From Bacillota bacterium (GTDB lineage: Bacteria > Bacillota > Clostridia > Oscillospirales > Ruminococcaceae): DNA of 64,000 bases. Below are positions 7,961 through 17,605 of this stretch, in pieces (the first letter of the stretch is position 1; each line of letters begins with the position of its first letter). The DNA lies in assembly GCA_023391875.1 (NCBI GenBank), contig JAEWAB010000004.1, positions 372,001 to 436,000 of the forward strand. The letters run 5' to 3'. The notes beneath the pieces were generated by a model. It made no database searches. It was not told the origin of the DNA and saw only the letters and a program-made list of their open reading frames with translations. The position numbers and the translations under genes were made by a program.

Positions 7961-8935
7961 TCAATTATTAGTAGTCAAGTCAAATTCAGCCGAGCACTCA
8001 TTAAATGCCATTCTATGTACCGGAATATTTAAAGTTGCAGCAATTTCAGTCAGTTGTTTAGAATGTTTTGGAGAACATTTCATGCCAATGAAGATTTCTT
8101 TTGGATTTGCGTCAATATATGGCATTCCTTCTGCTATGGCGCCTGTTGTGCATCTAAATTCATTCTCATAGCTCCAAGAGACATGCTTTAAATTACATAA
8201 CAGCAAAGTCATATAAACCATGGACAAGTCATTAATCATTATCTTTTTATTACCAACCACAGATTGTTTTTCTATTTCGCTGGTAAGCATATTAGCCTGT
8301 TGTTTCATTAAACTAGTTATATCAACACGTTGATCAGTGTACTGTATGGGATATGTACAACTTGATAACACCATATTATGTTTCATATTATACGAAACAC
8401 AAAAACCCGTATGATTATTAGAATAGTGCGCCCACATAGGCATTGAATGAACACCGTTTGATGTAAACGCTGTTGCTTTTATAAATGAAGTGAAATCATC
8501 GATTAGCTTTCCATCGCTGGATGCTAACCTGTCAAATTTTTTTAGTTGATTTGCATCATAGTAGTAACCTTTTCCATCAAAAGGGTCATTAAAATCTTTT
8601 ACATCAGACAAAAATACTTTACTTTTTATTAATGTCTGAAATTTCTGGCTGTTCAGTTTTTTATCGTCCGTCAATGAATAATATTTATATACTACATCTG
8701 GAATATACAAGCGAGTGATCTTATAGATTTCTTTAAATATCACATCCTTAGCTATTCCATCCGCCATATTCATAATATACATTGCTTTAAGATAATCCAT
8801 AGGAGTTTCTCGACGCCATTTTTCGATATCAAAATTTTTTTCGTCTATCGGCTGTTCCGGAATTGCATAATACAGATCTTCAAGCTTCACGCGTCTCACC
8901 CCATTTTTATCTCGTGTTACATTTTCTATCCCCAA
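7961..8935 (-). CDS. DUF2971 family protein
   Basis: The family is recognised by VVYKYYSLTDDKKLNSQKF (81-99), DFNDPFD (114-120) and MWAHYSNNHTGFCVSY (167-182); these are the conserved blocks of DUF2971, whose proteins often occur in abortive-infection and other defence loci but have no settled biochemical activity. At 324 aa it is longer than many members because of an N-terminal helical extension of about 75 residues. The start is a TTG at 8935, 11 nt after the stop of the preceding gene and without a strong ribosome site, so translation is probably coupled. It is the last gene of the SMEK-STAND operon and may be its effector; that is inference. Confidence 0.8.
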   Translation of the reverse strand: MGIENVTRDKNGVRRVKLEDLYYAIPEQPIDEKNFDIEKWRRETPMDYLKAMYIMNMADGIAKDVIFKEIYKITRLYIPDVVYKYYSLTDDKKLNSQKFQTLIKSKVFLSDVKDFNDPFDGKGYYYDANQLKKFDRLASSDGKLIDDFTSFIKATAFTSNGVHSMPMWAHYSNNHTGFCVSYNMKHNMVLSSCTYPIQYTDQRVDITSLMKQQANMLTSEIEKQSVVGNKKIMINDLSMVYMTLLLCNLKHVSWSYENEFRCTTGAIAEGMPYIDANPKEIFIGMKCSPKHSKQLTEIAATLNIPVHRMAFNECSAEFDLTTNN

Positions 8936-8946
8936 AAGCCCATAAA

Positions 8947-9762
8947 TCAGCAGAATATTTGTCGCAGGATTGATAATTCTCGATTATCATAGCCAATTAC
9001 TATTCTTGCAAAAGTCTCCTTGTCTTTCGGTAGCTTACTTAATAATCCAGAATCAGCCAGATCATTTATGGTTTGTTGCATACGTTTAATTGGGATTGCA
9101 ACAATAGCATATTCTTCTTGAAAGCACATAATGTAAGCATCTTCCTCCAATTGTTTAAGTAATTGAACAAACGAACCATTATCAACGCATTCAGAAAACA
9201 AATCCCATATCTCCAAGCAATCTGGTTCTTCAAACGATGAATTTCTATAATTTACAATTTCTCTAGCTTCCATAATCCATTGGTAGGCATCAATTGTCCC
9301 AATATTATTAGATAAAAGTTGATCAGATAAGGAAAATAAATCTCGATAGTGACTAATTGTACCTTCGTGAGTAGTATTATATTTTTTTGCATTAGTACCA
9401 AACGGTTGTTGTCCTGGACGGACAGAAAGTCTGAACATGCTGTTACATCGTATCATTGCGATTCCTCTGGCCGCTAGTGAAGCACGGATGAGATAATACA
9501 CTGAATAATATAATTTAACCGTTGCCCATGAGAATCTCTTGTGAAAAATTGAATCTATTCCTTCCGAGAAACTAAGAACACCATTATAAAAAAAATCTAC
9601 AGCATCTACATTTAATGCTTCGCGTAAAGAAGTCACGTCATTTATTGATAGCGTATGTGTTTTAAAAATCTCTTTCTTGTTAGTTAATTCTGAGGGATCC
9701 GTCACATCAATAATTTGCTCATATATTGATTGGGCATGATTCCGATTAAAATTTATACTCAT
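8947..9762 (-). CDS. Hypothetical protein with HEPN-like helical core
   Basis: The likely start is the ATG at 9762 (MSINFNRNHAQ); an in-frame ATG at 9777 is possible. Both overlap the end of the DGQHR gene, which shows tight translational coupling. The 271-aa product is mostly helical. Residues 76-100 (RFSWATVKLYYSVYYLIRAS then LAARG) resemble the aromatic-rich helix of HEPN-type proteins, but a clear R-x(4-6)-H ribonuclease motif is not visible. I cannot name a family with confidence. Operon position between DGQHR and DUF2971 genes suggests a role in the same system, perhaps toxin or adaptor. Confidence 0.65.
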   Translation of the reverse strand: MSINFNRNHAQSIYEQIIDVTDPSELTNKKEIFKTHTLSINDVTSLREALNVDAVDFFYNGVLSFSEGIDSIFHKRFSWATVKLYYSVYYLIRASLAARGIAMIRCNSMFRLSVRPGQQPFGTNAKKYNTTHEGTISHYRDLFSLSDQLLSNNIGTIDAYQWIMEAREIVNYRNSSFEEPDCLEIWDLFSECVDNGSFVQLLKQLEEDAYIMCFQEEYAIVAIPIKRMQQTINDLADSGLLSKLPKDKETFARIVIGYDNRELSILRQIFC

Positions 9763-10786
9763 TTTGAGTAGGCACATCCTTAAGCATTGCAGATTTCAAA
9801 TATTGGTATACAATATTACGTTGCTCTTTGCCTTGTTTGTTTTTTAATTCATCCCTCATGAGCAAGTCAGTTTGGTCCAATGGTACCAGTAATTTTATAA
9901 CAGACTCCTCAAAGGATTTTCTCTCCGCGCATTTAGGAACAAGGTCTCTACATAAGAATTCAATACCAGCATAACATCCCGCGTTGGCCATAAAAGGATT
10001 ACCGGATTTTAACCAGTTGCCTTCTTTATCATAATAAGACCGAATAACATTAAAGAAATTACATACTACTTTGTATTGGGATTCAAAGTCTTTTAAATTG
10101 TATTCAAAAAAAATCCCTTTTTCAGTAGTAAACTGTTTAAGTGCAGTTACAACTGTAGATAAGTCAACTCTTCCAATACCTTGAGCTGCCCCCGGCAGTT
10201 TAACGCATTGATAGTATGGAGATTTTGGATCTTCGTGAAGCATCGTCGCAATGTCAGTCGCTCTCACAATATAATAATTCTTATCTTTAACTTCGCCAAA
10301 TAAATCGTACACTAAACTATTGGGGACAGGTTTTTGCTCGGTATTGATATTAAGAAATATACGAGCAGCATCTGGCGTAGTAAGGTTTTGGGTGAGCAAT
10401 ATAATAACTTTTTGTTCGCCAACAGCTTTGTCTACTTCATATGCTTGTTTCAACCCTTCTAAACGGTGTTGCCCGTCAATTACTTGAGCACCGGCTGGGA
10501 CTTGAGGAAGTAATAATTGGTCTTGCTCAGTTAATAGAGGATAATTTTCATCAACCCAATTAAGAATGAACGTGTTAAAAAACATATTTCCATCTAGAAT
10601 AAAATCTTTAATGGAATTTATTCTACGTTTACTGAGCACCCTCTGCACCGCTCCAGGTACATCATCTCTACCCCTAACCGCTACGTAATAAATAGGAAGT
10701 AAATCTTTTACTCGCATCAAAAAGATATATGCGTCAATATCTCCGAGCCTAGCTCTTATATAATTACTAATTTTTATATTTTTCAT
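9746..10786 (-). CDS. DGQHR domain protein (DndB-like)
   Basis: The start is the ATG at 10786, placed behind a consensus AGGAGG with a 6-nt spacer. The 346-aa protein carries the signature VIDGQHRLEGL (102-112; DGQHR at 104-108) and FLNINTEQKPVPNSL (144-158), the two best conserved blocks of the DGQHR/DndB family. DndB is the regulator-like partner of DNA phosphorothioation systems, and related DGQHR proteins occur alone in defence islands. No dndC/D/E genes are present here, so phosphorothioation is not supported. It lies 93 bp downstream of the STAND gene and overlaps the next gene. Confidence 0.85.
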   Translation of the reverse strand: MKNIKISNYIRARLGDIDAYIFLMRVKDLLPIYYVAVRGRDDVPGAVQRVLSKRRINSIKDFILDGNMFFNTFILNWVDENYPLLTEQDQLLLPQVPAGAQVIDGQHRLEGLKQAYEVDKAVGEQKVIILLTQNLTTPDAARIFLNINTEQKPVPNSLVYDLFGEVKDKNYYIVRATDIATMLHEDPKSPYYQCVKLPGAAQGIGRVDLSTVVTALKQFTTEKGIFFEYNLKDFESQYKVVCNFFNVIRSYYDKEGNWLKSGNPFMANAGCYAGIEFLCRDLVPKCAERKSFEESVIKLLVPLDQTDLLMRDELKNKQGKEQRNIVYQYLKSAMLKDVPTQNEYKF

Positions 10787-10879
10787 TATAATCCTCCTCA
10801 ATTCATTGATTGATTATCATACCTTTTTGTTAAATGCTACATAAAGATTTTTATATAATCCGCTGTTTAAAAACAATAT

Positions 10880-13800
10880 TTAGTGAACTCTAAATTCATC
10901 TAAGATTGTTGCCGCTTCTTCGTAGTTAATTTCCACAAGCATCTCCAAGATGTCTTCAAATGCCTTTGTTAAATCGTCATCTTGTTTTATTGGGACACCG
11001 AAATCCAAATAAGCTTTTGTTATCATTGTCAGAATAGTAACTTTTTTCTCACTTACTATTTCAGTGAATTCTTCTTTTCTCACCTTATCTGTATCTGCTC
11101 TCAGAATATTTTTGAATGCATCTCTCACAGATAAAAGTATCTCTGGCAATAATTTATCTAAGTGAAGTTTGTTAATTGTGGATATCATTTCTTTTAGATG
11201 ATATCCACCATATTTGCTAAAAAGCTCATTCAAAATTTGCTTGTCTTGATATGAGTATTCAGATGGAAATTCGCTCCAATCCCCGGCGCCACCATAACTT
11301 GTAATAGATAGCGTCAGAGATTTATACAATTCCTCCCTGACATTTTCTTCTTTTATTGCTATAATCTTATCTTCTAATGAACGAACAATTTCTACACACT
11401 TAGCCCGTCTGGCTTTATCGCTATGTGAGTCAAAATACTCTGCGAGTAGTGATCCAAATACATCAAGATAAAACCCAATCGTTTCATGAGTGAATTTTGA
11501 AAAATCAACATCTGTAAAGAGGATATTTAAGACAATTGATGTCTGCCTCTCATTTTTAAAAAGTTCTCTTTGGAAAAATTCCATAACTTCGTAAAGAGGA
11601 CGTATGCCAAGAATATCATGAGAGTTACGCGTTTCCTCATCTGCTTTCCATATGTCAATCGAAGCTTTCAAGAATTTTTTAACAATCCCAGCAAAAACAT
11701 CATCTAAAGGCAAACCACAATTAATGGCATAACAAACGGTCGTAATATCATAATTATCCATTTCAAAATTCGATAAATCAAGTTCTGTATTGTTGAATAG
11801 ATACTCTGTGATTATTTCGCTTTCTTTATCTTGGTATTTCTTTTTCATATCCTTTTCAATTAAAAAATCAACACCAAACAGCTTCGGTTGCGCATTCGGA
11901 GAAAACTGAAAATCTTCATTTTGCTTATTCTTTTTAATGTATTCTGCATTGAATTTTTGATGATTCATTTCGTCTTCAGCTAATTTAACAATTGTATTGA
12001 ATACGGCTCTAGCAAGTTGCTCATTGGTAAATAAATACCTTTTAGCGTTACGAGCTAATTCATCAACTATTCCATGTTCGCCCTTAAATAATATTAAATC
12101 GACAATCAATTGTTTAATTTGTTTTTTTATTTCGTCACAAACATCAGTTTCTATTTGTTTAAAGAGTGTTAAGATAAGCCTGTATTCAAAAACCAATGAT
12201 CCCATCTGAAAATATCTTCTTACTCCGTCAATCCACATTTTGCAAAATCTTGCCCTTATATTGTTATCAAGTAATGGATCGTTAAGGGCAAAAGAAACTA
12301 AGTCAAAAAGAAACTTATCGTAGATTCCCGGCATTATACAACTAGTTCTTATTTCTAACAGTTGTTCAATTGCCTCAAGACAATCTTTTAATTTGAAATT
12401 ATCTTTGCTGATTTTCTTATTGCAATCTATTATTAAGGATTGTATTGCATTATCTGGCTGTCGTTTTCTTTTACTTTCAGTAGTTACTTTTTCTGCTTCA
12501 CCCGTAATTGTTGGGATCAATGCTATTGTGTTATCGTCCACTTTTATAGCTTGTGCAGTTCTTAAATCCATCTTTTGTATTTGCAAATTGGCTGTTGCGT
12601 TCTCTTTATCATTAGGAATAATTGAATACAGATAATCTAAAACCTTATGACACTTTATTATTATATCTTCGCTTTCAACCTGACAATCAGTAACATATGA
12701 TTGCAAATCATATTGATTAGCATCTTCTTTATTGTATCTATCAGGAGGTAAAAAGGGGACTCCCATAGTCATTAAAATTTGCTTTTCAAGCATTGCATTA
12801 AAAGGATCTTTTTTCAATAAAGAGATTCTTGCTAAATCATGAAGAACTATCTCAATATTGGTTGCTAAATTTAAGGCCAAACCAGGTATTTTTTTTCGAA
12901 ACTCAATTCCTATATCTGCAATAATCGTTAGTAATGCTATATTATTGGATTTTTCGTATATGCATTTTGCAACACCTTCAATAAATTCAGTTGTATCATT
13001 ATTTACCACCAAATCGTTTTTTACTGTATAGCGTAACTCTTCTTTCAGACAATATAGCAAGTCACTAATAATCATTGGCATTTTATACTCTTGAGTAGTT
13101 ACTAACCACATATCCACATATCCAAGATAACTTCTTTTCACATCCTCATTGATAAATTTGATTTCATAAGTAGGCATATCTTGATATTTTTCTGCAAAAC
13201 TCAAAACTGCTTTGTTAACAAAATTAATGGTCCAATATAAACCTATCCAAAAGCTTTTTCTGAATAAAACAAAAAAGAAATTGTTATCTATAACTTCATT
13301 TAGACTTGCACTACGTTCATATTTATCTGCATTTTCACTTAAACCATATTTATAAGATAGACCGTCTCTTTCTCTTCTATTTATACCATAGTGGTTATCA
13401 CTATTTTCTCTTTTAGGTGAATATGTCCAGAATGTTTCTGCCAGACTACATAATTCTACTGGTAAATATTTTGCTAATTTTGTATGTTTGAATTTTATAG
13501 TATCTTCGATTATTTCAGCTGCCAGTCGTTCCTTATTTCTATCTTCACTCTTATAGTAAGAAGCCATTTTAGTCCAGAAACCTTTAATCCATACATTGGA
13601 ATACTCCACCATCTGATAGATAGGTGAAAGTAATCTGTTTAAAGTTTTGACTATTTTGTAGTAATTTTTAGCGTCGGTTTCAGCTATGTATTTTTCAACA
13701 AAAAACTCTAAGATGAGGCAAGCTTCGGCAGCTGTATTATTTTCCTTATTCTGTATCTTTGAATAATCTGTGCAAAGTTTTTCTAAATCTAATTTTAGTA

Positions 13801-15652
13801 CTTCACTTTTTTCGTACAATTTGTTCTCTGTAATTAAATGTATTAAATTTTGTCTACCTTCTCCACTTGGACGCAATTGAATACATGAAAACAATTTTGA
13901 ATAGTCATTCAAAATTTCAAATGCAAATAAGTTTGTCGTTTTAATAAAGTCATTAAGAGTCCCGTTCTTAATTAAAGTTAGCCCATACTCACTAAAGAAC
14001 TGTCCACAAAATCTTGATTTCACAAGACCAATTTTAGTTTGATTTTTCCAATTTTGCGGCATTTTATTAGAAAAAACTAATTCGAACAAAAACTTATCAC
14101 GATTCTTCTTTGCAAACAATTTGTTTGAAATCCAAATTTGATAACGCCGATAAATACATCTGCCAAAGGATTCAATTTCTTTAAAGAAAGCATCATAATT
14201 ACCTCTGCATTTATTAAACTCGTTATCAAATTGCTGCTCAAAGCAAATGTCTTCAAAAATGTCATACTTTAACCTAACTGTTGTACCGTTATTTACCAGA
14301 ACACCTTCTGATATTAGTTTTTCAATTATTTCACTGTCGTAATTCGTGCTTGCTGCACCGAGTAAAAAACTCTTTGCTCTAGTAAAAACTATAGATTCAA
14401 TAACATTTTTAATGTTACTGTCATTCAAACATATTATATGTTGCCATATATGTTCTCTTAATTCATTCTCATCAGAAATATTTTCGATATCCGCGACTTT
14501 TGAAATTATTAAATTTATATAAAATGGTGATTTAAGAAGTTCCGCATAAGAGTTCATATCTAACATTTTTTTAATAATAAAATATTTATTAGCAATCGCC
14601 AATTGTTCTTTTACCGTTAATTCCGGCACTTCATAAGATATAATTGAATAAATGCCTTCCATTTTTATGAAGGCATTTTTATCACTTGTTCGGCACGAGG
14701 TGATTATTTTTACTGTTGAGTAATCCTTAGCACATTCATAAAGAACATACAGCAAATCTAGCTTCGTAGGAATGTCGGCAATGAATTCTAGAGAATCGAT
14801 AAAAAACACAATAGGCTTGCCATTTAAGCATTCAAGTGTTTGCTTAATATTAAATCCCCAAATCTTGTTTATGTCAGTTTCTTCACGAAACCGTTCAGCT
14901 CTTGCATAAACGAGATTCGTTTCGTTTTCAACAAGCTTCTTGCAAAGAACAGACTTGCCGCTACCAGCCCCTCCTTGAATAGATATATTCTTGTGGTTTT
15001 CTGTTTTTATCTTAGAAACAAATTCACTTTTATCTATTTCGTATTCATTATTAATTCTACAATCTATATTACCTAATCCAACGCTTTTGCTGTTCTCAAC
15101 AGCTTCCTTAAAAATACTAGAATTATCTTTAATGCTCTCGGATTCTTTTTTTAGTAGTTCATATAAAGAAATTTGAAAGCTCAAATTGGTTGTTGCTTTC
15201 TGAAGAATATCCCTCGTAGTAACTAAGTCATTTGCTTTAATGAATGAAATACACCCTATTTGGTCTTTTCCTACATAGTCCTTTACCTTGTCCACACTAT
15301 CATTGTTAAGTACCATGAATTTTACATTCGTAAGTGTATGCATTTCTACTTGCTTTGAATCTCTAATATGTTCAAGTGTTGTTTTTATCTTAGAAGGAAT
15401 GTCTTTCACGGTACTTACTTGTATATATGTTTTATTATCAGCCGAGATTAAATCAACGCATGGGTAAGTGTATGTATCAACATTCAAATTACTAAGCTGT
15501 AGATCCCAATATAAGCCCCCTACTTCAATGGCAAATAATTCAAACAGTTTAGCAGAATCAAAAAGTCCGTTAATATTAAGCAACTTAATCTTTTCTTCAT
15601 AAGCAGATATATAATCTGCTATAAACTGAATTCGCTTATCTGAATCTTTCAA
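10880..15652 (-). CDS. SMEK domain-STAND NTPase giant protein
   Basis: The protein is 1590 aa and AT-rich in coding, starting with TTG at 15652 after AAGGGG. Residues 1-160 match the SMEK domain pattern: LFELFAIEVGG (36-46), PCVDLIS (64-70), YIQVST (76-81) and SKIKTTLEHI (87-96), a restriction-fold-like module often found N-terminal to defence NTPases. Residues 220-400 form a P-loop NTPase: GGAGSGKS (227-234), Walker B IVFFIDS (281-287) and sensor ITSCRTSD. The remaining 1100 residues are helical and repeat-like, as in the sensor part of STAND proteins (AVAST/NLR-like). Sensing of phage proteins is the expected role by analogy, not shown. It is the first gene of an operon with DGQHR, HEPN-like and DUF2971 genes. 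Confidence 0.8.
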   Translation of the reverse strand: MKDSDKRIQFIADYISAYEEKIKLLNINGLFDSAKLFELFAIEVGGLYWDLQLSNLNVDTYTYPCVDLISADNKTYIQVSTVKDIPSKIKTTLEHIRDSKQVEMHTLTNVKFMVLNNDSVDKVKDYVGKDQIGCISFIKANDLVTTRDILQKATTNLSFQISLYELLKKESESIKDNSSIFKEAVENSKSVGLGNIDCRINNEYEIDKSEFVSKIKTENHKNISIQGGAGSGKSVLCKKLVENETNLVYARAERFREETDINKIWGFNIKQTLECLNGKPIVFFIDSLEFIADIPTKLDLLYVLYECAKDYSTVKIITSCRTSDKNAFIKMEGIYSIISYEVPELTVKEQLAIANKYFIIKKMLDMNSYAELLKSPFYINLIISKVADIENISDENELREHIWQHIICLNDSNIKNVIESIVFTRAKSFLLGAASTNYDSEIIEKLISEGVLVNNGTTVRLKYDIFEDICFEQQFDNEFNKCRGNYDAFFKEIESFGRCIYRRYQIWISNKLFAKKNRDKFLFELVFSNKMPQNWKNQTKIGLVKSRFCGQFFSEYGLTLIKNGTLNDFIKTTNLFAFEILNDYSKLFSCIQLRPSGEGRQNLIHLITENKLYEKSEVLKLDLEKLCTDYSKIQNKENNTAAEACLILEFFVEKYIAETDAKNYYKIVKTLNRLLSPIYQMVEYSNVWIKGFWTKMASYYKSEDRNKERLAAEIIEDTIKFKHTKLAKYLPVELCSLAETFWTYSPKRENSDNHYGINRRERDGLSYKYGLSENADKYERSASLNEVIDNNFFFVLFRKSFWIGLYWTINFVNKAVLSFAEKYQDMPTYEIKFINEDVKRSYLGYVDMWLVTTQEYKMPMIISDLLYCLKEELRYTVKNDLVVNNDTTEFIEGVAKCIYEKSNNIALLTIIADIGIEFRKKIPGLALNLATNIEIVLHDLARISLLKKDPFNAMLEKQILMTMGVPFLPPDRYNKEDANQYDLQSYVTDCQVESEDIIIKCHKVLDYLYSIIPNDKENATANLQIQKMDLRTAQAIKVDDNTIALIPTITGEAEKVTTESKRKRQPDNAIQSLIIDCNKKISKDNFKLKDCLEAIEQLLEIRTSCIMPGIYDKFLFDLVSFALNDPLLDNNIRARFCKMWIDGVRRYFQMGSLVFEYRLILTLFKQIETDVCDEIKKQIKQLIVDLILFKGEHGIVDELARNAKRYLFTNEQLARAVFNTIVKLAEDEMNHQKFNAEYIKKNKQNEDFQFSPNAQPKLFGVDFLIEKDMKKKYQDKESEIITEYLFNNTELDLSNFEMDNYDITTVCYAINCGLPLDDVFAGIVKKFLKASIDIWKADEETRNSHDILGIRPLYEVMEFFQRELFKNERQTSIVLNILFTDVDFSKFTHETIGFYLDVFGSLLAEYFDSHSDKARRAKCVEIVRSLEDKIIAIKEENVREELYKSLTLSITSYGGAGDWSEFPSEYSYQDKQILNELFSKYGGYHLKEMISTINKLHLDKLLPEILLSVRDAFKNILRADTDKVRKEEFTEIVSEKKVTILTMITKAYLDFGVPIKQDDDLTKAFEDILEMLVEINYEEAATILDEFRVH

Positions 15653-16301
15653 GTTAGTCGCCCCTTCCTAATTGCACTTTGACTATTATATTAAACACTT
15701 CGTTTACCAATAATACCAATCTCTCGTTGGCACTATAACAGCACATGAATCTGATCAGATTGTAATGGTTAGAAGATTGTGATCATTATTATAAGTGGAC
15801 TATGAACGACGTAACTTCACTTCGTTTACACGCATCCGAGCAATTGTCAGCCAGCCTCTTGTTAAGCACTCAATACGCTCCAAGTTACAAGAAAATTCTT
15901 TTATATACGAAAGGTACTAATAGTCATTCTTTGCATGATATAGTGCCAGGGATGACTATACATTATGTACTAAGCTACCGTTCGGCGAATGGGTATAATG
16001 TTACTAAAAATAGGGTAGCGGGAACTTCGTATTATTTTAAGTATCCTAGAAAAATCTAGCTTCGCGTAATTGCTATGACGTGTGTAAATCACATTTCTAT
16101 AAATAGTCACTGTTACAATAATAAGTATAGCTCTGCATATGCCAAAAATCAACAATATTCCTTACATTACAACCCATTAGCTGTTAACCGCATCTTACTA
16201 AATTATAAAGATATATCATAATCTTGAATAATTAGAAGGGGAGGAAAAACTATATTTTCATCTGACAGTCTTAAACTCTATAAATATGCACGAACAACAA
16301 A
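15653..16301. other. AT-rich intergenic region between divergent modules
   Basis: About 650 bp without a convincing gene. On the minus strand a TATAAT (15685-15690) lies about 33 bp before the STAND start and may be its -10 box; the -35 is weak. A plus-strand open frame at 15802-16059 lacks a ribosome site and recognisable content. The region marks the divide between the minus-strand defence genes and the plus-strand element backbone. Confidence 0.5.
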
Positions 16302-16340
16302 ACGGAGATGTCTCCTTAACCGGAAGCATCTCTGTTTTTC
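16302..16340 (+). terminator. Rho-independent terminator-like hairpin in the leader of the 16359 operon
   Basis: Stem 16302-16310 (acggagatg) pairs with 16327-16335 (catctctgt), with one G-U pair, followed by TTTTT. It precedes the ribosome site of the first plus-strand gene by a few bases, so it would attenuate readthrough from upstream or act as a leader hairpin. Confidence 0.6.
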
Positions 16341-16358
16341 TATGCGAAAGGAGAAACC

Positions 16359-16709
16359 ATGCTAACCATTACCACATGGCAGGATATAGCAGCAGCCCAA
16401 GAGCACATTAACTCAGATGTTAACTTGCTCATTATCGCTCGTTTCAAACAGCTGTACAGTCTGTTTTGTGCAGACGAAAGCCTACCCATGGAACAGTTCT
16501 CTTTGAAAGAGTACGGAGCTATCAACATCGTAGAATCCTATACCGAAATCGAAGGCAAAACCTTCGAGCTGGTCATGAAGTTCAAAGTACACAAAACCAT
16601 CATCTATGTCGCTGCATACCTCACTAACAACGAGGTATGCAGCGACTTTTATATCCCAGCCGGTATCTTAAACTTAAAGCAAATCAACGCAATAGAAAAG
16701 GAGCTTTAA
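16359..16709 (+). CDS. Hypothetical protein of the mobile element
   Basis: The protein is 116 aa with a good ribosome site (GAAAGGAG) 5 nt before the ATG. Predicted mixed alpha/beta: an N-terminal helical part (TWQDIAAAQEHINSDVNLLI), then beta strands around FELVMKFKVHKTIIYVAAYL. I recognise no family. It is separated by 4 nt from the DUF960 gene and clearly co-transcribed with it and the DUF1643 gene. Confidence 0.75.
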   Translation: MLTITTWQDIAAAQEHINSDVNLLIIARFKQLYSLFCADESLPMEQFSLKEYGAINIVESYTEIEGKTFELVMKFKVHKTIIYVAAYLTNNEVCSDFYIPAGILNLKQINAIEKEL

Positions 16710-16713
16710 ACCC

Positions 16714-17019
16714 ATGTTTGACAATCCCCGCTATATGACCAAAGGTATCTCCGAGCAACTGCCCTTGGGTCTCCAGATTACCCTCTGGAATCTCATCGAT
16801 AAACTTGGGCAAACCCAGCAACTGGACTACCTGCAGATCTTCACCCTCTCCGCAGGCAGCAATCCTGACGGTACAACCTATCAACAGATTGTACATGCTC
16901 AGGAGGTACCGCCATATCAGAGAACGGTAACCATAGCCAGCACACGGCCCACCAGCTGCAAGATATTCTGCATCGACGACAAAACCCATTCCACCATGCT
17001 GTTTGCAGACGAATATTAA
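16714..17019 (+). CDS. DUF960 family protein
   Basis: A 101-aa protein matching the DUF960 pattern: FDNPRYMTKGISEQLPLGLQ near the N-terminus, then DYLQIFTLS and IVHAQEVPPY. DUF960 proteins are small Firmicute proteins commonly carried on integrative and conjugative elements and plasmids; their function is unknown. The spacing of 4 nt from the previous gene indicates an operon. It supports reading this region as mobile-element backbone. Confidence 0.85.
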   Translation: MFDNPRYMTKGISEQLPLGLQITLWNLIDKLGQTQQLDYLQIFTLSAGSNPDGTTYQQIVHAQEVPPYQRTVTIASTRPTSCKIFCIDDKTHSTMLFADEY

Positions 17020-17050
17020 CCCTTACAGTAAATAAAAGGAGTATTACACA

Positions 17051-17578
17051 ATGAACGAGAAAAGTGTCATCCGCACCGAGGCCCTGTACAACGATGAAAA
17101 AACACACCGCTACAGTATTAAGAAGTCATGGGACAATGCCAAACCCTCCGCCAGTATTATTATGATATCCCCATCCTCCCGAGCAAACGAGGTAGCCATG
17201 GATGTCACCAGTCTGTATGTCGTGAACAACTGCTATCAGTTAGGCTATGGCTCGGTTGAGATTTTGAATCTCTATTCAAAACTCGATGCAGACCCATTCA
17301 AAAACGACTCAGAAAACAATGAGTGGATACTTAAGAGCTGCCAGAAGGCCGATAAGGTTATTTTGGCATGGGGTAAGGGACAGACACAGAAAGCGGTGGA
17401 TAATCGAATACAGGAGGTTTTAAAGCTGTTAGAGCCATTCAAGGATAAGCTATATGAAATTGCCGACGGTTCGGGCAAACATGGCTTTCATCCCTTAGGG
17501 GCTACCGTGAGGCTAAAATGGAATCTGATACCCTTTGAATACCCTGAAAAAGAAGAGCGGGAGCAAAAGAAACCTTGA
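17051..17578 (+). CDS. DUF1643 family protein
   Basis: The protein is 175 aa. The DUF1643 blocks are clear: ASIIMISPSSRANEVAMD followed by YGSVEILNLYSKLDADP, VILAWGKG and GFHPLGATVRLKW. The family is widespread on mobile elements and in phages and has no assigned activity; the AWG and HP motifs suggest a nucleotide- or nucleic-acid-related fold, but that is speculation. It is preceded by AAAGGAG. The stop codon lies inside the shared terminator hairpin with the convergent XRE gene. Confidence 0.88.
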   Translation: MNEKSVIRTEALYNDEKTHRYSIKKSWDNAKPSASIIMISPSSRANEVAMDVTSLYVVNNCYQLGYGSVEILNLYSKLDADPFKNDSENNEWILKSCQKADKVILAWGKGQTQKAVDNRIQEVLKLLEPFKDKLYEIADGSGKHGFHPLGATVRLKWNLIPFEYPEKEEREQKKP

Positions 17579-17605
17579 CGGTTTTCTATGCTCCCGATTC
17601 TTTAT
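17558..17605. terminator. Bidirectional terminator between convergent genes
   Basis: CGGGAGC (17558-17564) pairs with GCTCCCG (17590-17596), with an inner AGAAACC/GGTTTTCT stem. On the minus strand it is followed by a pyrimidine-rich T-run. It separates the DUF1643 gene from the minus-strand XRE gene. Confidence 0.65.

Noticed and set aside
8947..9762. Assignment as a definite HEPN ribonuclease
   Set aside because: The helix resembles HEPN proteins, but a clear R-x(4-6)-H motif is not visible, so only HEPN-like is claimed.
15802..16059. 85-codon plus-strand open frame in the long intergenic region
   Set aside because: No ribosome site, low-complexity Ser/Thr composition and no recognisable domain; it overlaps an AT-rich promoter-like region.
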